Shown here: positions 18,404 through 27,138 of the stretch, one piece after another
How positions within the stretch are numbered: the first letter of the stretch is position 1
Layout: every line of letters begins with the position of its first letter
The notes under the pieces: model-generated
Told to the model about the DNA's origin: nothing
Database searches by the model: none
Seen by the model: only the letters and a program-made list of their open reading frames with translations
From: Novosphingobium sp. FSW06-99
GTDB lineage: Bacteria; Pseudomonadota; Alphaproteobacteria; Sphingomonadales; Sphingomonadaceae
Assembly (NCBI RefSeq): GCF_001519065.1
Contig: NZ_KQ954259.1
Location: 99,869-163,868 of the forward strand
Direction: 5' to 3'
Length of the DNA stretch: 64,000 nt
Made by a program: the position numbers and the translations under genes

Positions 18404-18945
18404 TCCGGCTGGCGCTCGCCACTGTCGCAGTCGTGCTGGCGACGGCGCCATGCGCACAGGCCGCGCCGTCAACCGCCACCGGCATTGCCACCGCGACGGT
18501 GATCCGCCCGTTGAGCGTGGCCGCCACCGCCGACATGGATTTTGGCACGATCACCCACTTGCCCGGCACCAGTGGCACGGTCACCGTCACGCCCGGCGCG
18601 TCGGGCGCGACATTTTCTGGCGGTGCGGGCGCGGTCTGTGCCGGATCGGACTGCAGCGGCGCCCATGCCGCGCGCTTTGCCGTCAGCGGCGAGCCGCAGC
18701 GCAATTATGCGATCACCCTGCCCGCCAGCGTGATCGCAACCGGGGCAGCCACCGATCCCGGTGCCGTCGCGCCGCCGCTGACGGTCAGCGGCTTGACCAT
18801 CCGCACCGCGAGCGGCACCAGCACCCCGCATCTCGATGCCAGCGGCGCCGATGGTTTTGAAATCGGGGGCACGATCACCCTGCCCGCCAACTTGCCCCCG
18901 GCACGCTATCGCGCCAGCTTTGCGGTGATGGTCACGTATATCTGA
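18400..18945 (+). CDS. DUF4402 pilin-like subunit 2
   Basis: 181 residues: a signal peptide to about CAQA, then a DUF4402 domain with MDFGTITHLPGTSGTVTV and closing strand ASFAVMVTYI. A Cys pair (VCAGSDCSG) is present. Translationally coupled to subunit 1 by an ATGA overlap, so the two Cys-bearing forms seem to be made together. It is followed by 491 bp of AT-rich spacer before the next subunit. Confidence 0.85.
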   Translation: MIRLALATVAVVLATAPCAQAAPSTATGIATATVIRPLSVAATADMDFGTITHLPGTSGTVTVTPGASGATFSGGAGAVCAGSDCSGAHAARFAVSGEPQRNYAITLPASVIATGAATDPGAVAPPLTVSGLTIRTASGTSTPHLDASGADGFEIGGTITLPANLPPARYRASFAVMVTYI

Positions 18946-19436
18946 AGGCCGGACGTTCGATTCGCCCCAGTCGACATCACAGGCGCGCAGGATCGGCAGA
19001 CTTCGGCACACTTTTGCCCGGCGCAGCCCGCGATACACCGGATAATGATCGGCAGCCCCGCAAAATTAACCGGTGAGGCTTTTTCAAGACCCCCAAAAAG
19101 GGTGCAAATTGCGCGCCTTGCTCGTGCATCACGACAAGGGTCGCCATCGCATGATCATGAATAAACATGCTTAAGACGCGTTTATGATTGACAAAAAATC
19201 GGCAATTTCGTCCATAATTATCCAGAAAAGCCGCCCAATTCCGCAGCAATTTAGATCAATTTAAGCATTATTGCCGTGTCGCTAAGTATAAATGCTAGGT
19301 CAACCTTCAAGTCCACCGGTTAGACATTGGACATCGGCGGAAGCGGGCACTTTCAACCCCCCGCGCTTCGCCGAACATTGGGGTACATGGGTGACGGGCG
19401 CAGGGGCTGCCCGTCCCATCGATTGGGGACTTGGTC
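18946..19436. other. AT-rich spacer before subunit 3
   Basis: Only the first 100 bases resemble the surrounding G+C. From about 19040 the stretch is unusually AT-rich for this genome, with homopolymer A/T tracts. No credible gene is visible on either strand. A candidate promoter lies at 19188-19218. This probably carries the regulation of subunit genes 3 and 4. Confidence 0.6.
19188..19218 (+). promoter_or_regulatory. candidate sigma-70-like promoter for subunits 3-4
   Basis: TTGACA (19188-19193) is followed by CATAAT (19213-19218). The spacer is 19 bases, or 17 if the -10 box is read as TCCATA (19211-19216). It lies about 220 bases upstream of the ATG at 19437, inside the AT-rich spacer. 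Sequence match only. Confidence 0.4.
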
Positions 19437-19934
19437 ATGAAGAAGATTCTGCTTTCGACGGTTATCGCGCTGTCGGTCTGTGCACCCGCCTATGCCGCAT
19501 CGGGCAACAGCTCGACCGCAACGGGTTCTGCCACCGCGCTCGTCGTGGCGCCGATCGTGTTGACGCACACGTCGACCGCATCGCTCAATTTCGGCAGCTT
19601 CACCACCGGGACCGGTGGTTCCGTGGTGGTGACCAGCGCCGGCGCGGGTTCGGTAACCGGCGATGTCGGCCTGGTTCCCGGTTCGACCAACGCCGCCGAT
19701 GCCTTTACGGTGACCGGCGACAACAGCCGCAATTTCAGCATCGCCACGACGTCGGGCACGATCACCAACGGCGCCAGCTCGATGGGCTTTACCACCACGC
19801 CTTCGGCGGCGGCCGGCACGACCACCTCCAGCGGCACCGCAGCGTTCACCGTTGGCGGCACGCTGACGGTCGGCACCGGGCTGGCCACGGGCACCTACAC
19901 CGGTTCCTACAGCGCCACGGTTGCCTACGACTGA
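19437..19934 (+). CDS. DUF4402 pilin-like subunit 3
   Basis: 165 residues: MKKILLSTVIALSVCAPAYA signal peptide, then a Cys-free DUF4402 domain with APIVLTHTSTASLNFGSFTTG and the C-terminal strand YSATVAYD. It is closely similar to subunits 4 and 5, so these three are recent paralogues and are candidate main fibre subunits. The first gene after the AT-rich control region. Confidence 0.88.
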   Translation: MKKILLSTVIALSVCAPAYAASGNSSTATGSATALVVAPIVLTHTSTASLNFGSFTTGTGGSVVVTSAGAGSVTGDVGLVPGSTNAADAFTVTGDNSRNFSIATTSGTITNGASSMGFTTTPSAAAGTTTSSGTAAFTVGGTLTVGTGLATGTYTGSYSATVAYD

Positions 19935-20033
19935 TCACGCACGAACGGCCCATCCGGTGCTGCGTGAACCACGGGCACGGGTGGGCCGATCCACGCGCGA
20001 GGTGTCGCCCTTTCCAAACAGGCAACCTGGCTC

Positions 20034-20552
20034 ATGATAACAAACAGCTATTCGGCCGCAGGTCTTGCGGCCCTGGCGGGGCTTGTCTTCGCCGGCGGTG
20101 CGCAGGCCGCATCGTCGAATGCGTCGACCGCCACCGGATCGTCGACCGGAAAAGTCGTCGCGCCGATCGTGTTGACCCATACCACCGGCGCTGCGCTCAA
20201 TTTCGGCAGCTTTTCCATCGGCACCACGGGCGGGAAGGTCGATGTGACCCCCGCCGGTGTCGCGACCGTTACCAAACAGGTGACGTTCGCCCCGGGTGGA
20301 ACCACCCCGGCCGCCGATCAATTTGTCGTGACCGGTGAAAAGAAGACCGCATTCACCATCGCGACAACGGGCGGTTCGGTCAGCAACGGCACCAGCACGA
20401 TGACTTTTACGACAACATCGTCGGTCGCCAATGCCTCCACCGGCAAGGACGGCGTCTACAGCTTTACCGTGGGGGGCAAGCTGACGGTGGCCGGGACGGA
20501 GACTGGCGGTGCCTATTCGGGCAGTTATACCGCAACCGTCGCCTACGACTGA
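20034..20552 (+). CDS. DUF4402 pilin-like subunit 4
   Basis: 172 residues, signal peptide to about GGAQA, then APIVLTHTTGAALNFGSFSIG and a closing strand SYTATVAYD. It is slightly longer than subunit 3, with extra charged residues (VTGEKKTAFTI). Last gene before an intrinsic terminator at 20610-20660, so it is probably the end of a 3-4 transcript. Confidence 0.88.
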   Translation: MITNSYSAAGLAALAGLVFAGGAQAASSNASTATGSSTGKVVAPIVLTHTTGAALNFGSFSIGTTGGKVDVTPAGVATVTKQVTFAPGGTTPAADQFVVTGEKKTAFTIATTGGSVSNGTSTMTFTTTSSVANASTGKDGVYSFTVGGKLTVAGTETGGAYSGSYTATVAYD

Positions 20553-20609
20553 ATGCCAATGCCGTAATTCCGGCAGGATTTTGAATAACAACAAAACAAG
20601 ACGACTGGT

Positions 20610-20660
20610 GGCGGACTGTGCGCATCTCGGTGGGATGCTGCGCGGTCCGCCTTTTGTTTT
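20610..20660 (+). terminator. intrinsic terminator within the pilus locus
   Basis: GGCGGAC (20610-20616) extended by TGTGCGCA pairs with the GCGCGGTCCGCC segment ending at 20651. A U-rich tail TTTTGTTTT follows (20652-20660). It lies between subunits 4 and 5. It separates subunit genes 3-4 from 5-6, chaperone and usher, which would need their own promoter in 20661-20941. Confidence 0.75.
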
Positions 20661-20941
20661 GCCAACGAGGCGGCACCGGAATTCTCTGGTCAACACCTTG
20701 AACCACCCAACCAAAATCCTCTCCGGACCGGGAAGGATCGAAAACGGCCAAAGTTGGCATTCGGAATTTCCCCTAAGAAACATCACTTACGTGTTGTTAA
20801 CCATATTCGCTTAGCAACCGGTTTTGCAGCCAGTTGGTGGGCCGGGGCCATTTTTCATGACCCGCAGGCCTTCCGGCGACCTGTTTCGGGGCAACAAGCG
20901 AAGGGACATCGGGGCCTTCGCACAAGGACGAGGTTACCATC
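20661..20941. other. spacer before DUF4402 subunit 5
   Basis: After the terminator, about 280 bases contain no credible gene. The segment around 20770-20820 is AT-rich (TTACGTGTTGTTAACCATA) and could hold the promoter for subunit 5 through the usher, but no box is confident. Confidence 0.4.
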
Positions 20942-21451
20942 ATGTTCAACACGCGTATTCTTGCAACGGCGGCGATTGTCGCGGCGGTTGCCAATATGTC
21001 TGTCGCCCATGCGGCGTCAGGCAATACCTCCACGGCCACGGGGTCTGCTTCGGCCACGATCATCGCGCCGATCGTGCTGACCCACACATCGGGTTCGTCG
21101 CTCAACTTCGGCAAGTTCACCACCGGCACCGGCGGCACGATCGTCGTCACCAGCGGTGGTACGGCCACGGCAACCGGCGATGTCGGCATTGCGCCGGGTT
21201 CGAGCGGCGCCGCCGATGCGTTCAGCCTGACCGGTGACACCAGCCGCAATTTCGGCATCTCGACAACCGGCGGCTCGATCACCAACGGCAGCAGCTCGAT
21301 GGCATTTACCACCACGCCTTCGGCTGCCAGCGGCACCACCAGCTCGACCGGAACGGCTTCGTTCACGGTCGGCGGCACGCTGACCGTCGGCACCGGCCTG
21401 GTTACCGGCGCCTACACCGGCACCTACACCGCCACTGTCACCTACCAGTAA
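20942..21451 (+). CDS. DUF4402 pilin-like subunit 5
   Basis: 169 residues with signal peptide to about VAHA and the repeated block APIVLTHTSGSSLNFGKFTTG, nearly the same as subunit 3. No Cys. Ends YTATVTYQ. It follows an internal terminator and its own AT-rich spacer, so it may be the first gene of the chaperone-usher transcript. Confidence 0.88.
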   Translation: MFNTRILATAAIVAAVANMSVAHAASGNTSTATGSASATIIAPIVLTHTSGSSLNFGKFTTGTGGTIVVTSGGTATATGDVGIAPGSSGAADAFSLTGDTSRNFGISTTGGSITNGSSSMAFTTTPSAASGTTSSTGTASFTVGGTLTVGTGLVTGAYTGTYTATVTYQ

Positions 21452-21508
21452 GCCGACACCAGGGCCTGGATGACACATTTGGGCTGATCCGGAGGGGGGA
21501 TCGGGATC

Positions 21509-22042
21509 ATGCACACACTCAGACAGGCCCTGGCCACGCTGATCACGCTGATCGGCGGTGGTGTCGGAAACCTCGCGCTGGCCAGTTCGGGCAACACTTC
21601 GGTGGCGTCCGGATCGGCCAGCGCGACGGTTGAAGCGCCGATCCGGCTGGTCGCCACGGGCAACCTGCAATTCGGCACATTTGCCCAACCGAAAACCGGC
21701 GGCTCGATCACCGTCTCGCCCTATAGCGCGGTGTCGACCACCGGAGAACTGGGCAGCGACATGGCGGTCGTGCAATCGACCACGGTGGCGGCGGCCAGTT
21801 TCAGCGTGACGGGCATCGCCAACATGGCATTTGGCGCCAGCGGCGTCAGCAGCGTGACGATCAGCAATGGATCGTCGACCATGACCGTCGGCAACTTCAC
21901 CATCAACAGTGCGTTTTCCGGCGGGACGATCGGCCCCAACGGCACGACCACATTCAACATCGGCGCCACCCTGACCGTATCGGCAGGCCAGGCCGCAGGC
22001 ACATATACCGGGACTTTTCCGATCACCGTCACCTATAACTGA
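21509..22042 (+). CDS. DUF4402 pilin-like subunit 6
   Basis: 177 residues. The signal peptide ends near LALA, followed by SGNTSVASGSASATVEAPIRL and QFGTFAQPKTGGSITV. It keeps the same fold but lacks the LTHT and LNFG match of subunits 3-5, so it is a divergent member. A GGAGGGGGG-like site precedes the ATG. Sits directly before the chaperone gene. Confidence 0.87.
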   Translation: MHTLRQALATLITLIGGGVGNLALASSGNTSVASGSASATVEAPIRLVATGNLQFGTFAQPKTGGSITVSPYSAVSTTGELGSDMAVVQSTTVAAASFSVTGIANMAFGASGVSSVTISNGSSTMTVGNFTINSAFSGGTIGPNGTTTFNIGATLTVSAGQAAGTYTGTFPITVTYN

Positions 22043-22096
22043 CATGGAAAAATCCCCCCGCATCGGCGCGGGCACCTTGACAGGAGTTCACACGAC

Positions 22097-23083
22097 ATGA
22101 CCGTGCAACCGGCGGCCTGCCTCTATCGCCTGCCCCTTGCGCTGATGCTGTGCGCGACCGCGCCGGCCATCGCCATGGCCCAGGTATCGGGCCTCAACGC
22201 CGCCGACAAACCGGCCGCTGCCCCTGCCCCTGCCAGCCTGAAAAGCGATGGCCCGACCACTGCGCAGGCGCCGACCGGTGCGGTTGGCGGCATGGGCGAC
22301 ATCAATCTCTATCCCAAGCGCGTGGTGATCGACGATCACAACCGCGTGGCCAGTGTCGGGGTCTACAACAAGACCGCCAACAACGGCGATTACGAGATCA
22401 CCATCACCGACATGATGATGACCACCGACGGGCGGCTGGTCGAACTGGCCGCGGTCAAGCCCGATGATGCGGGCCGCGCGCGGGTCAAGGCCGCGGGCGA
22501 CATGGTTCGCTGGTCACCGCACCATTTCAGCCTGCCCGGCAACGAATCGCAGATGATCCGCATCATGGCGCGCGTGTCGCCCGATCTGCCGCCGGGCGAA
22601 TATCGCACCCATTTTTCCGCCGTGGCGGTGCCGCCCGGCGATGACGGGCTGACCATCGACGAAGCGACCAAGGGGCAACCCGCCACTGGCGGCATCGGCG
22701 TCAAGATCACGCCGCGTTTCGGCATCTCGATCCCGGTGATCATCCGTGTCGGCGAAACCACGCTGACCGCGGGCCTGAAAGACCTGGCGGTGACCACCAC
22801 GCCCCAGGGGCAAAAGCTGTTGCGCCTGACCATCACGCGCAGCGGCACGCGGTCCTCGTTCGGCGATATTTCGGTGACCGCCCCCGGCGCACCCAAACCG
22901 GTCGCGCTGATCCGTGGTGTCGGGGTCTATCCCGAAGTCGATGAACGCACGGTCACCGTGCCGGTCGATCCCGCGGTGGCGGCGCGCTTTACCGACCACG
23001 GGGCAAAGCTGACCGTCACCTATGTCGATGACGACTACGCGCCGGGCAAGACCCTGGCCAAGACGGACTTCATTGTGCCGTGA
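22097..23083 (+). CDS. PapD-like fimbrial periplasmic chaperone
   Basis: 328 residues: a signal peptide, an Ala/Pro-rich linker (about 35-70), then an Ig-like chaperone. Segments VRWSPHHFSLPGNESQMIRIMA and LPPGEYRTHFSAVAVP match the F1-G1 hairpin and conserved core of PapD-type chaperones, which hold fibre subunits by donor-strand complementation in the periplasm. A second Ig-like domain follows. Directly downstream of six subunit genes and coupled to the usher by overlapping stop and start (TGATG). Confidence 0.87.
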   Translation: MTVQPAACLYRLPLALMLCATAPAIAMAQVSGLNAADKPAAAPAPASLKSDGPTTAQAPTGAVGGMGDINLYPKRVVIDDHNRVASVGVYNKTANNGDYEITITDMMMTTDGRLVELAAVKPDDAGRARVKAAGDMVRWSPHHFSLPGNESQMIRIMARVSPDLPPGEYRTHFSAVAVPPGDDGLTIDEATKGQPATGGIGVKITPRFGISIPVIIRVGETTLTAGLKDLAVTTTPQGQKLLRLTITRSGTRSSFGDISVTAPGAPKPVALIRGVGVYPEVDERTVTVPVDPAVAARFTDHGAKLTVTYVDDDYAPGKTLAKTDFIVP

Positions 23084-25908
23084 TGCGGCCGGAGGCACCA
23101 GCACGGGCCTCCATGATCACCACCACATCGCCCGCCCGCAATCGCGGCGCGGGCCGCTGGTGCGCGGGCATGCTGCCCGCGTCGGCGCTGTTCGCGGTGC
23201 CGGTAACGGCGGTTGCCGCCCCTGCCCCGGCACCCGATCCGGTGCCGCCACAGACCATGTCGCCCCCCAGCACACCGCCACAGGCCGTGCCGGGGCAAGC
23301 CGCCCGCGCCGGGCAGCCGGTGGCCAACACCGCCCCGACGCTGAGCGAAGATGACGAGCTGATCCTCGAGATTCGCACCCAGCATCGCGAAATGACCGAT
23401 ACCATCACCGGGCACGGGTTGCGCGGCGGGGTCTATCTGCCGCTGGGCGATCTGGCGCGGTTTCTCGACTTGTCGATCAGCGTCAGCGACGATGGCCACT
23501 ATGCCAGCGGCTGGTACTTGTCGCCCACGCGCACGATCTCGATCAATCTGCGCGCCGGCACGATCACCCAGGGCGGCAAGGAGGCCCCGCTGCCGCGCGC
23601 CGATTTCGTCGCGCACGACGGCGAACTGTGGATCAAGGCCGATCGGCTGGCCGATATCCTGCCGATCAAGCTGGTGACCGACTTGCGTGCGCAGACGGTG
23701 GTGGTCAAGACGCTCGAACCCTTTCCGTTCGAACAGCGCGCCGCACGCGAAGCCGCGCGCGACCGGCTGGCCAATGCCGGGCACGCGCAGGCCCCGGTCT
23801 ATGAACGCCAGGACGATCCCTATCACGCGTTCGACGTGCCGATTTCCGAAGTCGAGGCCCGCGCCGCCGGTGCCACCGGCATTGCCCCGCATATCGAGGG
23901 CGACTTGCGCGCCTCGGGCGACTTTCTGTTCATGACCGGGCGGATCTATGCCAGCGTGTCATCGACCAGCGGGCTGATCGCCGCCCGCGCCGAACTGGGC
24001 CGCCGCGATCCCGATGCGCAGATGCTCGGCCCGCTGCACGCGACCGAGTTTGAAATGGGCGATATTTCCACCGAATCGATGCCGGTGGGCCTGCGCGGCG
24101 TAACCGGGCGCGGGGTGTTCCTGACCAACGAGCCACTGCAGCATGCTTCGGTGTTCGAAACGATGGATTTTCGCGGCGAACTGCCCGCCGGGTTCGAGGT
24201 TGAACTCTATCGCAACGACACGCTGATCGGTTCGACCAACCAGCCGGTCAATGGCCAGTACGAATTCCTGCACGTGCCGGTCGAATTCGGGCTCAACGTG
24301 TTCCGGCTGGTCTATTACGGCCCGCAGGGGCAGCGCCGCGAGGAAGTGCGCCGGATCAGCGTCGGCGACGGGCGGCTGGCCAAGGGCGCGTTCACCTACA
24401 ACGTCTTCGCGGTGCAAAAGGACGAGACCGTTGTCCCGGTCACCCCGCCGGGGTTCCAGCCCACGCTCGATTATGGCGACTGGCGCGAAGGCTTCATGGT
24501 GCAATACGGGCTGAACAGCGCGGTCACCGTGGTCGGCAGCGGCGCGCTGTACCGGTCGGCAGGGTCAGAACGCTGGCTGGCCTCGACCGGCCTGCGCACC
24601 GGCATCGCGGGCTGGGCGGCCAAGCTCGACGCCTCGATCGGCACCGGCGGCGGCACCGCGATCGAGGAAGGCCTGGCGGGCAAGCTGCTGGGCGCCAGCG
24701 TGGTGATCGCCCATGCCGACTATGCCCGTGGCTATGTCGACGAAGTGCGCTCGCTCAGCGATTTGCCGCTTACCTCGATGACACAGTTCGACTTGTCGAA
24801 GACGCTCCATTTCGGGCTGCATGCGCTGCCGCTGGCGCTGACCTGGCAGCACCTGGCCTATGCCGACGGGCAAGTCACCGATACCGCCGCGTTCCGCCAG
24901 ACATTCACGCTGGGCCGGGTGATGGCGACCAACGTGATCAACTATACCGACACTGCCACACCGGGAACGCAGGCCACCCATTCCACCACCGGCATGTTCG
25001 ACTTGTCGACGTTTGCGGGCAGCCACACGCAATACCGCGCAGAGGCGGCCTATAGCCTGGGCCCGCATCCGGTGCTGACCTCGATCGGTGGCGAAGTGTC
25101 GCACGACTTCGATGCGCGCACCACTGTGCGCGCCTCGCTGACCCAGAATATCAGCGCCAACCAGACGGCCATCGGCCTGTCAGGCACGCGCAAGCTCGGT
25201 GTCTATGCGCTGTCGTTCGATTCAAACTACACCCCGCAATCAAAGGCTTATGCCTTTACCGTGCGGCTAGGTTTCAGTTTCGGGCGCAACCCCTTGAATG
25301 GCAGGATGTTTGTTGCGCGGCCAGGTCTGTCCACCAGCGGCGCGGTGGCCGTGCGCGCGTTTGCCGACGACGATGGGAGTGGCGCGTTTGCGCCGGGCGA
25401 CGCAGCGGTCGGCAAAGTGACTTTCTTCACCGGCAACAGCCACGTCACCTCGGGCAGCGACGGCACGGCGGTGCTGACCGGCACCGGCGACGGCACGCGC
25501 ACGGCGGTGCGCATCGACACCGCCACCCTGCCCGATATCGCGATGGCACCGGCGCGTCCCGGCGTCGAGGTGATCGCGCGGCCAGGGCGCATTCCGGTGG
25601 TCGATTTCGCGATCCAGCAATTGAGCGATGTCGAAGGCACCGCGGTCTATGCCGATGGCACCCACAAGCATGGCGTCGCCGGGCTGAAGCTCGAACTGAT
25701 CGATGCCAAGGGCCATCGCGCGGGCCATGCCCGCAGCGAAAGCGACGGCTTTGTGCTGATCGAACAAGTGCGGCCCGGCGACTATACGCTGGCCATCCAG
25801 CCCGAACAGGCGCGCAATCTGAAAATCCATCTCGTCGGCGAAACGCATATCCATGTCGGTCATAAGGGCAAACTTGTTCGCCCCAAAATCGTGGTCGCGC
25901 CCAATTGA
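23083..25908 (+). CDS. usher-like outer-membrane fibre secretion protein
   Basis: About 941 residues. A signal and Pro-rich linker (about 1-80) is followed by an N-terminal domain (DELILEIRTQHREMTDTI, YLPLGDLARFLDL). A large beta-barrel region with FEMGDISTESMPVGLRGVTGRG comes next, and FSFGRNPLNG is near its end. Two C-terminal domains of a carboxypeptidase-regulatory/SdrD-like type begin with VRAFADDDGSGAFAPGDAAV and VEGTAVYADGTHKHGVAGL. The length and context fit an usher, though the sequence is unlike classical PapC. GTG at 23080 or ATG at 23083 are equal-frame starts; ATG 23113 is possible. Confidence 0.8.
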   Translation: MRPEAPARASMITTTSPARNRGAGRWCAGMLPASALFAVPVTAVAAPAPAPDPVPPQTMSPPSTPPQAVPGQAARAGQPVANTAPTLSEDDELILEIRTQHREMTDTITGHGLRGGVYLPLGDLARFLDLSISVSDDGHYASGWYLSPTRTISINLRAGTITQGGKEAPLPRADFVAHDGELWIKADRLADILPIKLVTDLRAQTVVVKTLEPFPFEQRAAREAARDRLANAGHAQAPVYERQDDPYHAFDVPISEVEARAAGATGIAPHIEGDLRASGDFLFMTGRIYASVSSTSGLIAARAELGRRDPDAQMLGPLHATEFEMGDISTESMPVGLRGVTGRGVFLTNEPLQHASVFETMDFRGELPAGFEVELYRNDTLIGSTNQPVNGQYEFLHVPVEFGLNVFRLVYYGPQGQRREEVRRISVGDGRLAKGAFTYNVFAVQKDETVVPVTPPGFQPTLDYGDWREGFMVQYGLNSAVTVVGSGALYRSAGSERWLASTGLRTGIAGWAAKLDASIGTGGGTAIEEGLAGKLLGASVVIAHADYARGYVDEVRSLSDLPLTSMTQFDLSKTLHFGLHALPLALTWQHLAYADGQVTDTAAFRQTFTLGRVMATNVINYTDTATPGTQATHSTTGMFDLSTFAGSHTQYRAEAAYSLGPHPVLTSIGGEVSHDFDARTTVRASLTQNISANQTAIGLSGTRKLGVYALSFDSNYTPQSKAYAFTVRLGFSFGRNPLNGRMFVARPGLSTSGAVAVRAFADDDGSGAFAPGDAAVGKVTFFTGNSHVTSGSDGTAVLTGTGDGTRTAVRIDTATLPDIAMAPARPGVEVIARPGRIPVVDFAIQQLSDVEGTAVYADGTHKHGVAGLKLELIDAKGHRAGHARSESDGFVLIEQVRPGDYTLAIQPEQARNLKIHLVGETHIHVGHKGKLVRPKIVVAPN

Positions 25909-26021
25909 TGGTCTATGCCATTTCGACTTGCGATCTGTTGCAGTATCGGCGTAGTCCTAACCAAAGATAGTGATCGAGCGCGGGCCCGGCATCAGGTCTC
26001 GTCAGGCAGGAGCAGGCCGTC

Positions 26022-27032
26022 ATGGGTTCCGCAGTTCCGTCGGTACGCAGCATTTCCGATCTGGCGCGCATGGCGGGGGTTTCGGTATCGACCGTGTCGC
26101 GCGCCTTGACCGGCAAGGGCACGCTCAACCAGCTTACCCGCGACCGCATCCGCGCAATCGCCAGCGAACACGGGTTTCGGCTGAATGTCGCGGCGCAGAA
26201 CCTGCGGCTGGGGCGGACCGGGTCAATCGGCGTGTTGCTGCCGCTGGGCCACGAGAAGGCGCAGGCGCTGTCCGATCCGTTCTTTTCTGCAATGCTGGGC
26301 CATCTGGCCAATGCGCTGACCGACCGGGGCTATGACTTGCTGCTGTCGCGCGTGTTGCCGCACGGCGACGACTGGCTGGACGATTTCGTCCGCTCGGGCC
26401 GCACCGACGGGATCATCATGATCGGCCAGTCGGACCAGAGCGACGTGCTCAACCGCGCCGCCGACCATTACCGTCCGATGGTGGTGTGGGGCGCCTATTC
26501 CCCCGACAACCGTTATACCACCGTGGGATCGGACAATTTCGCGGGCGGCGCGCTTGCCGCACGGCACTTGTTGCAACGTGGCTGTCAGCGCCTGGCATGG
26601 TTCGGCCATGCCAGGGCGCCCGAATTCGCCGCGCGCCAGGCCGGATTTCTGTCGGCGCTGCCCGATGACATCCGCAAAGGATGCGCGATCGTGCCGACCC
26701 ACATCACCCCCGAAGGCAGCCGCGCCAATGCCCAGGCCTTTTTCGCCGCCGGCAACCGCCCCGACGGCGTGTTTGCCGCCAGCGACGTCGGCGCGATCAG
26801 CGTGCTCGCCGCGGCGGGCGCATGCGGCATCCGCGTGCCCCAGGACTTGGCCGTGATCGGGTTCGACGACATCGTGCTGGCCCAACTGACCCGCCCGCCG
26901 CTGACCACCGTGCGCCAGGACATCGAATCCGCATCACGCATGCTGGTCGACCTGCTGCTGCGCCGCATGGCCGGCGCAGAAACCCAATCGGTGCAATTCG
27001 CTCCGCAACTGGTGGTGCGCGAATCGGCGTAA
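26022..27032 (+). CDS. LacI-family transcriptional regulator
   Basis: 336 residues. The N-terminal helix-turn-helix is ISDLARMAGVSVSTVSRALTGKG, and the effector-binding domain (about 65-330) has the periplasmic-binding-protein fold (GSIGVLLPLGHEKAQALSDPFF, DGIIMIGQSDQSD). An AGGAG precedes the ATG. It lies next to, and convergent with, a TonB-dependent receptor, a common arrangement for sugar-responsive uptake genes. The effector is unknown. Confidence 0.92.
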   Translation: MGSAVPSVRSISDLARMAGVSVSTVSRALTGKGTLNQLTRDRIRAIASEHGFRLNVAAQNLRLGRTGSIGVLLPLGHEKAQALSDPFFSAMLGHLANALTDRGYDLLLSRVLPHGDDWLDDFVRSGRTDGIIMIGQSDQSDVLNRAADHYRPMVVWGAYSPDNRYTTVGSDNFAGGALAARHLLQRGCQRLAWFGHARAPEFAARQAGFLSALPDDIRKGCAIVPTHITPEGSRANAQAFFAAGNRPDGVFAASDVGAISVLAAAGACGIRVPQDLAVIGFDDIVLAQLTRPPLTTVRQDIESASRMLVDLLLRRMAGAETQSVQFAPQLVVRESA

Positions 27033-27138
27033 ACCTGCGGGTTGGGACTTATTCGATTGTCACGCCCCTGGCCGCCGCGACCTCATGGGACGGGCTGGCC
27101 GTGGCGGCCCGCCCGTCCCCGTCGGTCGTCCAAAGCGC

